A stretch of 64,000 nucleotides of DNA from Trissonchulus latispiculum. Its lineage: Eukaryota > Nematoda > Enoplea > Enoplida > Ironidae. The position numbers and the translations under genes were made by a program. The stretch lies in NCBI GenBank assembly GCA_030248195.1, contig JASAND010018167.1, positions 62,001 to 126,000 of the forward strand. The letters run 5' to 3'. Under the pieces are notes generated by a model that ran no database searches, had not been told where the DNA came from, and saw only the letters and a program-made list of their open reading frames with translations. Position 1 is the stretch's first letter. The number at the start of each line of letters is the position of its first letter. Below are positions 54,323-64,000 of this stretch, one piece after another.

Positions 54323-55318
54323 ATGTTTGTAGATGCAGCTCTCAGTAAACTTTGGTACGATCCTGTCAATGCTTCGTCGTTTAGTGGAATTAAGAGTTTA
54401 TATAATACTGCTCGTGAAAATGGAATTGATGTAACATTGAAAGATGTTAAGAATTGGTTAATGCAACAACCACTATATTCTGTAACAAGACAGCCCAGAT
54501 ATAAGTTTCAAAGACGTAATATTGTCTCAACATTACACGAAACTTGGGCAGTTGATCTCGCAGTTATGTTGAACCTTAAACGGTGGAATAAAGGCTTTGG
54601 ATACATATTAGTGGCTGTAGATGAGCTTTCAAGACTGACGTTTGCACGCCCAATTAAAGCAAAAACACCTGACGATGTCATAGAGGCATTCGAGAGTATA
54701 TTCCAGGATTCCAAGATCAAACCTTCAAGTCTCATGACTGATAGAGGCAAAGAATTTGAAAACAAAAAATTTATTAATTTTATGAAAGACAATGACGTTT
54801 TCGTTTATTTTGCAAGTGATGAAGCCGTTAAAAGCGCTATGGCTGAAAGAACAATTCAGGAACTCAAAAAACGTATTTACCGATATTGTCTACAAAATGA
54901 CAGCTTCTACTACCTCGAGGAGCTCCCGAAAATAGTAGATGGCATGAACAAACGAAAAATGAAAGTCTTAAGCAATTTATCCCCGATTCAAGTTACACCC
55001 GATAATGAGAGTCAGTTATTTAACTTTATGTATCACAAAACAAAGAGTAAAAAAGGCATACACATTTAACGTTGGCGATTATGTAAGGGTTCAAAAAATA
55101 AAACATGCATTTAAAAAGGTTACACCCCCACTTTCTCAGAAAGAATATATCAGGTCGCACGCAAACTAAACAGTCTTCCGCATAGGTATAAAATTAAGGA
55201 TGACGCTGGAAATTTGTTATTTCCATCCTGGTATTCTCAAGAGTTGTTACTTGTGACGAACCCCGAAAACCAATCTATGAAAAAATTACGTGATATTTCT
55301 GTTGTAAAACATGTTTAA
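54323..55318 (+). pseudogene. Polinton integrase (RVE family), frameshifted in the C-terminal part
   Basis: Retroviral-type integrase that would insert the element. The first frame (54323..55069, 248 aa) holds the whole catalytic core: D78 (WAVDLA), D140 (LMTDRG) and E175 (AMAERT), a D,D34E triad, all present. The N-terminal part has no obvious HHCC zinc finger. Two frameshifts (near 55056 and near 55118) separate the core from the C-terminal domain, which continues to a stop at 55316..55318 and contains VGDYVRV. The product as written ends soon after the core, so function is doubtful. It is followed 8 bases later by the polymerase gene. Confidence 0.85.
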
Positions 55319-55326
55319 ATTTTAGT

Positions 55327-58272
55327 ATGCAGTTCTGCTCAAAGTGTGAACGCGGATTTCCATCAAGTGAAGAACTACATTTGCATGCACGAAATAGTCA
55401 TGGTGACAGTTTTTACCAGTGCGATAAATCTTTTAAGAAACATGGTAACCTTCAAAGACATAAGGACAAAATCCACGATGAGCTGAAACCAGAGGACCAT
55501 TTTTATCGTTGTGACGAATGCAGCAAAGCATTCAAAAAATATGGAAATCTTCAAAGGCATATGGATAAGATTCATGGTGAAGTAAAGCCCAATGAAACAT
55601 TTGATGAATCTAATAAAGATTTAATGGAAACAGATGATAGCCCTCAGCCGACATTGGAACTGCAACAGGAAGACAACAACCTTAGGCAATATTATACAAT
55701 AAAGAAGGTTGCACAGCAGGACAGTCGTACTTTAAAAACTGCAGTATACGACTACACTGTTGGCTTTACGAATCTTGAAGAGCTAACAGGTAATGACATA
55801 TATGAAAAATTGCATGACATTCTAGCGGACATATTTAACCGTTTGCAAAAGGACATGGACAGTCAAGACTACATGAGGGTTGTGCTCCAAAGCTCAAGCC
55901 TCTCATATCCGATCTCTCTGCCTTACATAAAAGTTGAAGACAGTAGTGTAGACATGGTAATGGAAAGGATTGTAAATACTTTAAATTCGAATGAAGAATT
56001 TCGACTGGATAGTTCAGTCCATTTAAATCTGATTCACACCTCTTTACCACGAAAAGCGGGGAAAACTGGTTCTGGCAAAAGATTTTTCAGATGGCAGAAA
56101 GCTATGAAAAGAAGCATTATCCCTATTAAAAATGACGACGATTTTTGTTGTGCGAGAGCAATTGTAACTGGAATGCATGTAGCTGATATTCCTCATGCAA
56201 AGAACCGAATCAGATCAATTATACATCCAAATTCAAGGTATGGTGAACAGTATAAGAGAGCGATGAATCTACATCTTAAAGCTAATGTAGCCATTGGGAA
56301 ATGCGGAATTGCAGAAATAGCTAAGTTCCAAAAAACATTGCCAAGCTACCAAATCAGCGTCTACTCTTTCGAAAGTTTTGGAGAAAGAATTTTTCAAGGA
56401 GAAGAAGCTGATAAAAAAATAAATCTCCTTGATCTTGACGGGCATTATGCAGTAATCACAAAAATGCCAGGTTTTCTGAATGCGTCTTACTACTGTGCAA
56501 GATGTAACAAGGGGTACGATCACAATCACCGCTGCAACAACTCCTGCCCGCTTTGCAAGCAACCGGAATGCACAAATACGTTAAACGACAGAAGACCAGA
56601 AACGTGCGTTTATTGCAACAGAAGTTGACCAAGTCCAATCTGTCTTGAGACACATTATCGGACAAAAGTATGTAAAAAAGGCTTAATGTGTGTACTGCAA
56701 GAAGGCAGTTGGAAGAAAGCTAATTGAAAGAAGCTCTCACAAGTGCGGACTAAGGTTTTGCATGGTCTGTCAACAATGGTACCCAGTTCATGACTGTCAT
56801 CAATGCTTTCTTGAACCTACTAAACTGAAAACGAAAGAATTTCATTTAATTTCATATACTTTGACATTGAATCGATAAATTACGACGGAATTCATATACC
56901 GCATCTCCTGGTATCTGTAGACAGTGAAGATAATATTCACATGTTCCGAGGTAAACAATGTGTCGATGATTTCATGCGATATCTCTTTCGGACATCGGAG
57001 ATTCTATCGAAGTCGTTGATAGCAATAGCCCACAATTTTAAAGGGTATGACTCCATGCCAATACTCAATTTCCTGTACAGAAGTTCGATTAAGCCAAAAG
57101 TGCTCTTTAATGGATCAAAAGTACAAATGATGGCTATCGGAAATAGCATACGGTTCATAGATTCCTTCAATTTTCTTCCTATGCCACTATCTAGCTTGCC
57201 ATCTGCTTTTGATTTTGATGGTTGTCTAAAGAAAGGAACGTTTCCTCATCTTTTTAATAAGCCCAGCAACCAAGGATACATAGGAGCTTTCCCTGAAAAG
57301 TAGTACTTCATTACAGACAATTTGACTGCAAAAAATCTTGAAGATTTTGAGCTATGGTATCGACAAGAGCGTAAGAAACATGAAGACAATGGTCAGTTAT
57401 TCAATCTTCAGAAAGAACTAGAGGAATATTGTCTTGAAGATGTCAGAATTCTTCAAAATGGTTGCAAAAAATTTGCAGACCTGTTCACTAATTTTGTTGG
57501 ATTTAACCCCTTTGAAAATACAACAACAATTGCATCAGCGTGCAATTTAGCATTTCGAACAAAATACATGATGGAGAAAACCATTGCTGTAATTCCATCT
57601 AGTGGATATGATAAAAGAATTTCAGGATCAATAAAATGTAAAGCTTGGCTTGATTGGACAGAATGGATTAGTGGATATCAAATCAGAAGAGAGGTGAAAA
57701 TATCAGATTGATTACCACGTTGATGGATTTTGTAACGATACAGCAAGAGAACAATATTCTTTTTCCATGGATGTTATTTTCACGGATGTCCTTGTAAATT
57801 TGAACCTGAAAGCTTAAATTTGAAACAATTGTTGTGGAAATACTACTCCACTAAAATCTGTGACATTCTCAAAATTCTTGATTATCAGGACTGGGAAGAT
57901 GAATGCTCTTTGTCAGATAAATTGGCTACTGAAAATTATATAAACTATAGGCTAAACAAAGATTTTGATGTCATAAGTAATAAAAATGAGAACACGTATA
58001 TTTGTAATGGGTGTTTGCTCAGTAAGCCTAGAAAGAAAGCCATTCGTGTTTCATCCCATAATTATATTGCGCATCAACAAAAATATTTTGATTGCAGGGC
58101 TTGCCAGGGTTCTCATACTAAGAAAGATTTGAAGCACCACTCATCCAAATATCTGCGATGGTGCTGCTATCACGGATGTTTTTCTCTAGAATTTAGTCCT
58201 CATCTTTTTATTTTTAGCAAAAATTCAGATTACTGTTGTAAACATTTAAAGGGAGGGACGGTCCACATGTAA
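55327..58272 (+). pseudogene. Polinton protein-primed DNA polymerase B, broken and missing the palm
   Basis: Family B polymerase of the protein-primed type. The first frame (55327..56628, 433 aa) starts with C2H2-like zinc fingers (FCSKCERGFPSSEELHLHAR, then two YRCDECSKAFKK-type units, the first degenerate) and continues into the N-terminal region and a Cys-rich part (CARCNKGYDHNHRC). Later pieces are 56690..56878, about 56860..57301 and 57322..57711. Exonuclease motifs remain: FDIES (about 56862, different frame from the preceding piece), HNFKGYDS (about 57031) and YCLEDVRIL (about 57429). Breaks: stop 56626, frameshift near 56855, stop TAG 57301..57303, stop near 57711 and a frame change before 57820. 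No palm motifs (YxDTDS, KxxNSxYG) follow; 57820..58272 instead carries YICNGC and Cys/His-rich sequence, continuing in another frame to about 58420. It cannot replicate DNA as written. Confidence 0.8.
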
Positions 58273-58492
58273 AAAAACATGGAATTTTTTGTGAAAGAAA
58301 AACTAAGTACTGTTGTTCTGATAATTGTCCGCATATATGTCTGTATACCGGTTGTTGTAAACACGGACTGTGTTGTAGATTTTATATCGATCAATTTCCT
58401 GTTCGTATATATTATTCATGACTTCAGTACAAATCACACACTATAACAGATTCTTTATTAGCAATAAATATATTTCTTTCAATAATTCGGTT

Positions 58493-58687
58493 TTCTGCAT
58501 TCTTTGCCATATTCTTCGCTTTGGATGCTGAAATAAAATGAAATACAACATTTATAATATAAAGTTAAAAGTTCATTGAAGTTTAGGGTCGAACCAATTT
58601 TACCGTAAAATAGGAGTAGTAATTAGAGCCTGTTATATTAAAGAAGCTAATAGCTTTGTTCATATACAGACGCTAATTACTACTACC
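58493..58687 (-). repeat. right copy of the long inverted repeat (candidate element end)
   Basis: Reverse complement of the 38274..38672 repeat with one instead of three tandem units: the terminal palindrome (58615..58685), ttttacggtaaaa, then ttataaatgttg and tttcag + catccaaagcgaagaatat. After the acceptor a short minus frame (MAKNAENRIIERNIF, 28 aa) is open. The following flank does not match the flank of the left copy. Confidence 0.7.
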
Positions 58688-59329
58688 ATGAACTAATTTT
58701 ATTATGCCGTTATTTTTTTATATATATATATATAATCATAATAATAGCCATATATATATATGTTGGCTGGATAAAATCGGCATCAAAGCACAATATTACA
58801 GGACAGGAGAGCATGACAAGAGAAAGAGCCCGACACAAAATGAAAGCAAACAAACATTACGTAATCGTGCTATAGAAGGTATACCGATGGAGAATTTGAC
58901 TATGTGTTAAAGTTTAGTGTAAAGTCCTGTGAGTGCTTTGCTCGGCCTCGGTTGACCGTCGTCGGTTTATTGAAGAGGAATTAGTTTCAAATTTCAGACA
59001 TATGAGATGTAGATCCACTCAAATAATGATTAGCATTAGCTTTGGTGTTATAAGACCAAATAAGATTTTTTATTTCTAACGACGTATTCATGGCAACAGC
59101 CGTTGTAGTACTAAAGATGGAAAGCCTTGTAAGCATAGGAATGATTTTGCAAAGGCTGTTTTTAGGATTTTAGGAGTTTAGTAAGGTAAACATTAAATGA
59201 AGCTTAGTTTTTGATTAGACTTAGAAAATATTGACATTGTTGCCTTTGTTTTGACTTTACAAAGGTTGATTTTGTTCATGATTCAATATTGTATGCTTGA
59301 CTGAAGCAAATTTGCACACGGTTTGTTGA
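58688..59329. other. spacer, no recognised feature
   Basis: AT microsatellite at about 58719..58763. The rest is AT-rich with no supported gene; frame 58704..58910 is not called. Confidence 0.4.
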
Positions 59330-59495
59330 GTCAGCGTTTTCCTTCATTCGAAGAGTTGTAACGCAAGTACGGCCTTCGGCCGCACTTGCGTTCGCGCGCG
59401 CCGGGGAGGGGAGGGGGTCCCCCCTTTCCCCTCGTCTTGAAACGTTTTAGTAACAGTTTTATTTATAGCTTGCATTTTTACGAAAATTTAGAAAT

Positions 59496-60146
59496 ATGGA
59501 ATGTGATTATCCTCTTTCTATACAAACTCCAGCCCGCCTACTGCTCGCCGGAAGCAGTTGCTCAGATAAAAGCTATCTGACATATCAGTTACTAAAGAAT
59601 GATAATTTTTCTAATCGATTTGATAAAATAGTTTATGTGTACACAGTCTACCAACCTCTATATGATCGCATGAAGGACGAAATCCCAGATATATCGTTCA
59701 CCGACGGGCTTAATGAGCAAGAGTTGGAGGATGATTCGATGTGGCCCATGGGAGGATCGTATGCTTTGGTTCTGGAACAGCTGTCGAGCACCAGCAATGA
59801 ATTTGTGTTGAAGCTCTTAACAGTACTAAGTCATCATAAAAATATCACTGTTATTTGCCTGTGGCAAAGTTTGTTTCTCAACTCTAAGTATTCAGCGGCA
59901 ATTTCCAGACAGTTTAATCATGTATTCCTTTTAACTTCTAAACGAGATCTTCGAAGTATAAGTACCTTTCGGTCTCAAATTTTACCCGGACAGGTTAAAA
60001 GTTTCATGCAAATGTATCAAAAGGCAATTTCAGAAAGACCGTACGGGTTTCTTTGGGTTGATTTGACTCCTACCTCGCCTCACTATTTACAGTTTCGAAA
60101 CTCTTTGCCTGTTGATGAAAAACAAATTGTCTACAAGCTATCTTAA
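59496..60146 (+). pseudogene. packaging ATPase, duplicate copy with damaged motifs
   Basis: 216 aa, open frame, only about six differences from the copy at 50352..51008, but two hit the active site: Walker A is GSSCSDKS (Gly to Asp at residue 24) and a 6-base deletion turns Walker B LDDIQL into LEQL, removing both acidic residues. ATP hydrolysis should be lost although the reading frame is intact. Type given as pseudogene for that reason. Confidence 0.85.
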
Positions 60147-60198
60147 TTTATTGTAGAGGAATGTTTATAAATATGTTAGTAATTTTATATTGTGAAAG

Positions 60199-60530
60199 AT
60201 GTCTGAAGTATTATTGCGTAATATCGATGCCATTCATTTAATTAAAAATACTAACAATAGAAAGCGTTTGATTGAAATTGTAACGGATGCAGATATAAGT
60301 TTTTCACAGGCGCTAACCGAATTAGCTTACAATCTCCTTCACGGAAACGTTCCTTTGTCTCCATCACAGAAAAGAAAACTTAGAAATCATAAATTGCAAA
60401 TCAAGCGAATTGCAGATCAATAAGATCAAAGAAAATTAGCATACATAAAGAGTCATTGGAAAGCAGTAAAGTTGATCTGCAATACTGCCTTTGAATCTGC
60501 GGAACAAGCATGCCACAAGTGAATAAGTAT
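60199..60530 (+). pseudogene. small basic late protein, duplicate with premature stop
   Basis: Matches 50299..49976. A codon for Lys has become TAA at 60421..60423, after which homology continues (RKLAYIKSHWKAVKLIC) to about 60522. Seven or so substitutions otherwise. Confidence 0.8.
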
Positions 60531-60887
60531 TACCTAATGCACGAGTCCGCAGTTTCCGACAACTCAGATTTCACTACATCAGTTTTGATTTTATTCCTAA
60601 ACCCAATAAAACACGTGCCAAATTAATGCTTCATTCAATTTCAGGAAATGTCAGCACAACCGAATCTGGAAATGCTGTGATTAAAGACGAGTTTGGCAAT
60701 GATTAGGAATTATCTAATTTACTTGATTTGGTTAAGTATTTTACGAGTTCTGCTCTCGTGAGTAAGCAAGCAGAACCAATATTTTGGAAAGGCTTAATAT
60801 TCCCAAGTCAGCATTTGGGCCTGGGAGAGAGAGGAAATTTGATCTTCATAAACAAGACCATAGCTGGATTACACTTTATTAGTACAT
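60512..60887 (+). pseudogene. 166-aa late protein, duplicate with deletion and stop
   Basis: Matches 49988..49488 in part. About 100 bases are deleted after DFTTSVL-encoding sequence, an in-frame TAG appears near 60704, and a stretch encoding IGAEKFRQYLE is also missing near 60780. The end is diverged but keeps a related terminus (SWITLY). Confidence 0.7.
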
Positions 60888-60949
60888 AAAACAATTAAAC
60901 AATAAATATAATTCACAATAGATAATGTTAGCCTTCGGTGAAAACTGTA

Positions 60950-61531
60950 TTAATACATATATTCATATTGTTTCACTAAAGCTTCCTTGTAAAAAGTCGT
61001 CTTGATGATCTTCCTGAACTTCGTTTTGGACTTTTCTCGGAGCAGGGCAAGAATGAATTTTCGGCATAGTGAAGATATATAGATGGGCTAGGTATAGTTC
61101 ACACCCCTGCTCCAGTAACTTCCAGTGACCATATAGAACAGCAGCTGGCCGATTTGGTGAGATAGCAATATCTCCCCATCGATTAGCAGTCGGTCTGTGG
61201 GATTCGCAGGGCGAAAGTTTTCCGGTGTCAGGTTATATCGAGGCAACCTGTTCACCGGAAAGTCAGCGCCCACCTTAAACATCCCGGCGTAATCGATCAG
61301 CTTGACAGTTTTATTTTCCCTGTTCACCAGAACACTGTGTGAGCCAATGTTCCGGTGAACATACCCTCTGTCCAGCAAACTTCTTAGCATATGGTATAAA
61401 TTCACCAAGACCAGCTGGACCTCCAGTTCGGTGAATCTTCCACGTTCAAGGACTGTTTTTCCAAAAGTTTTGTACCCTTCTTTTAGAAAATCGTTGACAA
61501 ATGTAATGAAAAGACTTTCATTAATGGTCAA
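60950..61531 (-). pseudogene. diverged pseudokinase copy with nonsense codon
   Basis: Homologous to residues about 110-299 of the 48527..49426 product; roughly two thirds of residues are shared by eye. It keeps GYVHRNIGSHSVLV, IDYAGMFKVG and SHQIGQLLFYMVTGSYW, so the HRN and DYA substitutions are common to both copies. A tryptophan codon is now TAG at 61088..61090; homology continues in frame (PIYISSLCRKFILALLREK) to TAA at 60950..60952. The N-terminal third is missing. Confidence 0.75.
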
Positions 61532-61626
61532 AATGGGTCGAAATTGGTTAATCAGTTAATTGTTTGAAAGAACGAACAACATCCTGTTAAATAGAAGATC
61601 ATTGCATTTATTATGTTTCATCATGT

Positions 61627-61809
61627 TTGCCGGAATTAGAAGTCCAAGTTCATATCTGTATAGATATTTTGTATTTGATAGAAAATATCAGAGTTGCCAG
61701 ACTGAAACCTACAATTAACGTCCCGGTCTTTACTCCAAAGGTTGAATTAATAATAGAAGTAGACTCATTTAATTGCTTAATAGGGATATCTCACCATCTA
61801 GAACACTAA
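61627..61809 (+). other. open frame without ATG, possible coding fragment
   Basis: Starts at TTG; reads ELEVQVHICIDILYLIEN ... INVPVFTPKVELIIEVD. The composition is protein-like, but no start, splice site or family is recognised. It may be a remnant from the neighbouring element copy. Confidence 0.25.
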
Positions 61810-62315
61810 GAATAACAGAACGCACACATAAAACTAATATCTAAGTCAAAGAATCCATTAATCAGAGCGAATTGGCAGGAGATCTATTTGAAGAGTGGGT
61901 ACTCTTCTTTGATCCGGATGGGACCTTTTCAATCACATTGTCATCTGTGGCAGTTAAGAAATCCGTGTCAAAGCAACTTTAGCTTCTAATTGCAGAAAAG
62001 GATTGCGCAAATTTATGTTTACAGTTATAGAAATTCTCTAAAGTGCAGTTTTATGGCAAGAAAATGCCAAATATTGGAAGATAGTCACTTAGCTAGGCTT
62101 AAAATAATCATATAGGCAGTTATTTAGTACAAAATAAGTTTATAATTAGTGTAGAATATAGGAAGATATCCGTGTGCTAAACCTAAGTATACGGTAGCTG
62201 AGTTTGAACCTAAAATGGAATGTTTCATGAACAATCAAGATAAAATTATCATTAGCTATTTTCGTGGCTCATACACGTGAACTAGTTGAAGATGGCGGAA
62301 CGCAGTCGGTTGGGG
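61810..62315. other. no recognised feature
   Basis: AT-rich. gaagatggcgga at about 62289 is a YY1-like motif just before the LTR. Confidence 0.4.
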
Positions 62316-62614
62316 TGTTAGCCGTGTTGTGGGTAGGTCGTGTGAAGTGTATTGTCTCTGCCATTTTGCAACCGTGGATTTTGTTCAAACATTTTTGTAG
62401 TTTGACCCAGACGCTTTTGGTTTGATATTCAGTTTATTTCTGATATGCGAATAAATAGTCTTTGTTAGTATAGGAATTTGACATTCATGAGCGAGCCTGC
62501 GAGAACCTAATCGATCAAACAATCACCGCGCTATTTTACTGACATCTGGACATCGCACACCTTTGACGAGAACTTGCATCTTGTGAATCTAGCACCAGGG
62601 TTTTATTCCCTACA
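62316..62614 (+). repeat. 5' LTR of an LTR retrotransposon
   Basis: Starts TGTTAGCC and ends CCCTACA, with AATAAA at 62450..62455. The next four bases and a primer-binding site follow directly. The left boundary is the best TG candidate; the second LTR is outside the window. Confidence 0.6.
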
Positions 62615-62618
62615 TAAG

Positions 62619-62636
62619 TGGCGACCGTGACAGTGG
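62619..62636 (+). promoter_or_regulatory. primer-binding site
   Basis: TGGCGACCGTGACAGTGG right after the LTR. This form is known from Ty3/Gypsy and BEL elements primed by a tRNA (arginine type, from memory). Confidence 0.65.
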
Positions 62637-62639
62637 TAG

Positions 62640-64000
62640 ATGTCCAAAAATTATTCTGGACCTATCACTCGTAGTATTACTCGTAGTTTACACGAAAAAG
62701 TAGTACTTTTTCACGAACTTCCTCAAAGTGAATTAGAATTTTTTGAGATTGAGGGAAGTGACAAAATGGCAGAGATGAACGCGGTCGGGGGTGATACTGT
62801 GGGGGGAGAAAATTTTGGGGGGCCCCCAAAACCCACGCTAACCCCGGAGCGACAGCCCAATTGGGGGGGGGGGGGGGGACACGCCCTCGGCCCCCTCCCC
62901 GATCCGATTCTATGCCGAGTGTCCAGCAGAATGGAGGAATTTTAACGAATTCAGCTAGTCTTTTGACATTTCAACGTCCGCCCGGAGGGGGTTCGCTTAG
63001 AGTGGTTAGCGAGTCCCCCACACCTACTCAGGATGAAAATTGGCGGGGTGGGATCAGTGTGTCGACTTTTTACGCCCCGCAACCTCCAACAGTATCAGTG
63101 TCTGATTTTAGTGATATTTTAACGGGACGGTACGGTCCTCCGAGACAAGAAAATGGGGGGGGGCTGGGGGTTGTTCCGGGAGAACCCTCCTTCCCTTGAC
63201 AGTCGCTCCTGGGTCTGGGGGGGGGTGAGCCAGGGTGCTTCCCCATCCAGTCATCAGTCAGAAACTACGGTGAAATCATTGTTGGGGGGGTCTGACGCCC
63301 CTGTGTCTGAATCGGAAGGGGAGGACATTTCGGAGTCCGGGAAAGGTGTACGAAGGGATTCCCCCCCGTCGAAAGTGCTTGATATTGACCCCTATTTGGA
63401 GATGGCTGCTGAAAAAGGGGAGGGCGACCTCTATACGTTGATGCAGGATTTTCTTGATTGCCTGTGCAAAAAGAAAGGGTTGGCCCCCCAGAAACTGTCT
63501 GATATTTATCGTCAGCAGGAAAATTCAGTTGGTAAAGTTCAGAAAAGTACCGACCAGTCGGGGGAGCCCTCGGGACAGGGCCGGGAAACTCCTGTAGGTG
63601 ATTTAATTCAGCTAGTGGACAGTCAGACCTCCCCAACTCAGGGTTCTGATCCGGTGCAAGCTGCCCCGGAACGGACCCTGACCCCTTCCCTTCAACCTCT
63701 ACAAAATTTCTCAAATTTGCAAAATTTGGGGGATGGGCAAACTGTGGGATCTCAAAATACGTCTCGATCTTCTGGAGGACAGGTTTTGGGGACAAATGGA
63801 GGTTTAACGGGGGATTTTGAATGGATACCGCCATGTGAACAGTATCCACAGGGTACGTACAGAAAAATCCGTGCCCCCGCCTCCCCTCAACTGACGGCTG
63901 CGCCGGCGCCTCGAAATGCGGCGCCCCAAACGCAGCAGATGGTCTGGGGTACCCCACAGCCCAATAATTGTCAATACTATATGGTTCCGATAGCATCCCA
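62640..64000 (+). CDS. retrotransposon Gag, partial, with frame changes at G runs
   Basis: ATG four bases after the primer-binding site (MSKNYSGPITRSITRSLHEK). The frame changes at G16 (62863..62878) and near the G9 run at 63155..63163, after which a third frame is open to the window end (KVLDIDPYLEMAAEKGEGDL, YTLMQDFLDCLCKKKG, then Gln/Pro/Ser-rich sequence ending NNCQYYMVPIAS). Composition (Gly, Pro, Gln, Ser) fits a Gag N-terminal region. The G runs may be real slippage points, recent mutations or sequencing errors. The 243-codon minus frame at 63265..63996 is its shadow. Confidence 0.6.

Larger units (their letters stand above)
59330..60840 (+). repeat. inverted duplicate of the capsid-end to late-gene block
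   Basis: Mirrors 51173..49550. It begins within the last codons of the capsid gene (gtcagcgttttcc), includes the hairpin, the GC-rich block and three late genes, and stops matching just after ggcctgggagagag at about 60835. Identity is very high over the ATPase and falls at the distal end. Confidence 0.92.

Noticed and set aside
48527..61531. adenain-like cysteine protease expected in Polintons
   Set aside because: Looked through all frames offered and the spacers; no convincing protease motif, so it is absent or unrecognisable here.
63265..63996. 243-codon minus-strand ORF
   Set aside because: It is antisense to a plus-strand Gag frame that follows an LTR and primer-binding site; the plus frame has the better composition and context.

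Overview
This window is nuclear DNA of an invertebrate animal. It is AT-rich, has spliced genes with GT..AG introns, and is crowded with mobile DNA. The one clear developmental gene is a SIX3/6 (Optix-class) homeobox gene on the minus strand. Its two coding exons (12000..12712 and 109..781) are joined by an 11.2-kb intron, and together they encode 461 aa. I cannot name the species or phylum from sequence alone.

1-13 kb: the SIX3/6 gene. Its intron holds foldback repeats, a four-copy 51-bp minisatellite and one small antisense ORF. 13-29.7 kb: mostly non-coding DNA with many copies of a foldback (long inverted repeat) family, a three-level nested transposon at 24.7-27.1 kb, two equal-length 982-bp elements flanked by TTAA, a perfect 56-bp-arm palindrome and two tRNA-like SINE heads. 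Two short exon-like islands (14429..14527 minus, 23920..24032 plus) may belong to unrecognised transcripts. 29.7-32.9 kb: a decayed Ty3/Gypsy pol region, itself interrupted by a foldback element. 33-35.7 kb: AT-rich, nothing recognised. 35.7-38.3 kb: a broken gene with a NADAR (ADP-ribose-processing) domain.

38.3-58.7 kb: a Polinton/Maverick (adintovirus-like) region. From right to left on the minus strand run penton-like protein, a small basic core protein, double-jelly-roll major capsid protein, packaging ATPase and two small late genes. From a shared bidirectional promoter, a PC4-like protein, a D,D34E integrase (frameshifted) and a protein-primed DNA polymerase B (broken, palm missing) run on the plus strand. 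Next to the late genes lies a spliced pseudokinase. Further left are a five-exon gene for a secreted-head, mucin-stalk, single-pass membrane protein with a tyrosine-rich tail, and an intronless 187-aa gene. Three promoters in this stretch share TATAAATA and a CGTRGGAG-like motif, and similar repeats sit in inverted orientation at 38.27-38.67 and 58.49-58.69 kb. These may be the ends of one ~20.4-kb element, but no target-site duplication is visible.

59.3-61.5 kb: an inverted second copy of the ATPase-to-kinase end of such an element. The ATPase part is nearly identical, while the kinase part is clearly diverged and has a nonsense codon. 62.3-64 kb: the 5' LTR, primer-binding site and gag start of an LTR retrotransposon that runs off the window; its gag frame changes at long G runs.

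Function: the capsid, ATPase, integrase and polymerase set would make a self-replicating, possibly virion-forming integrated element. This copy is dead for integration and replication as written because integrase and polymerase are broken, while the late capsid block and the left pseudokinase are still open.
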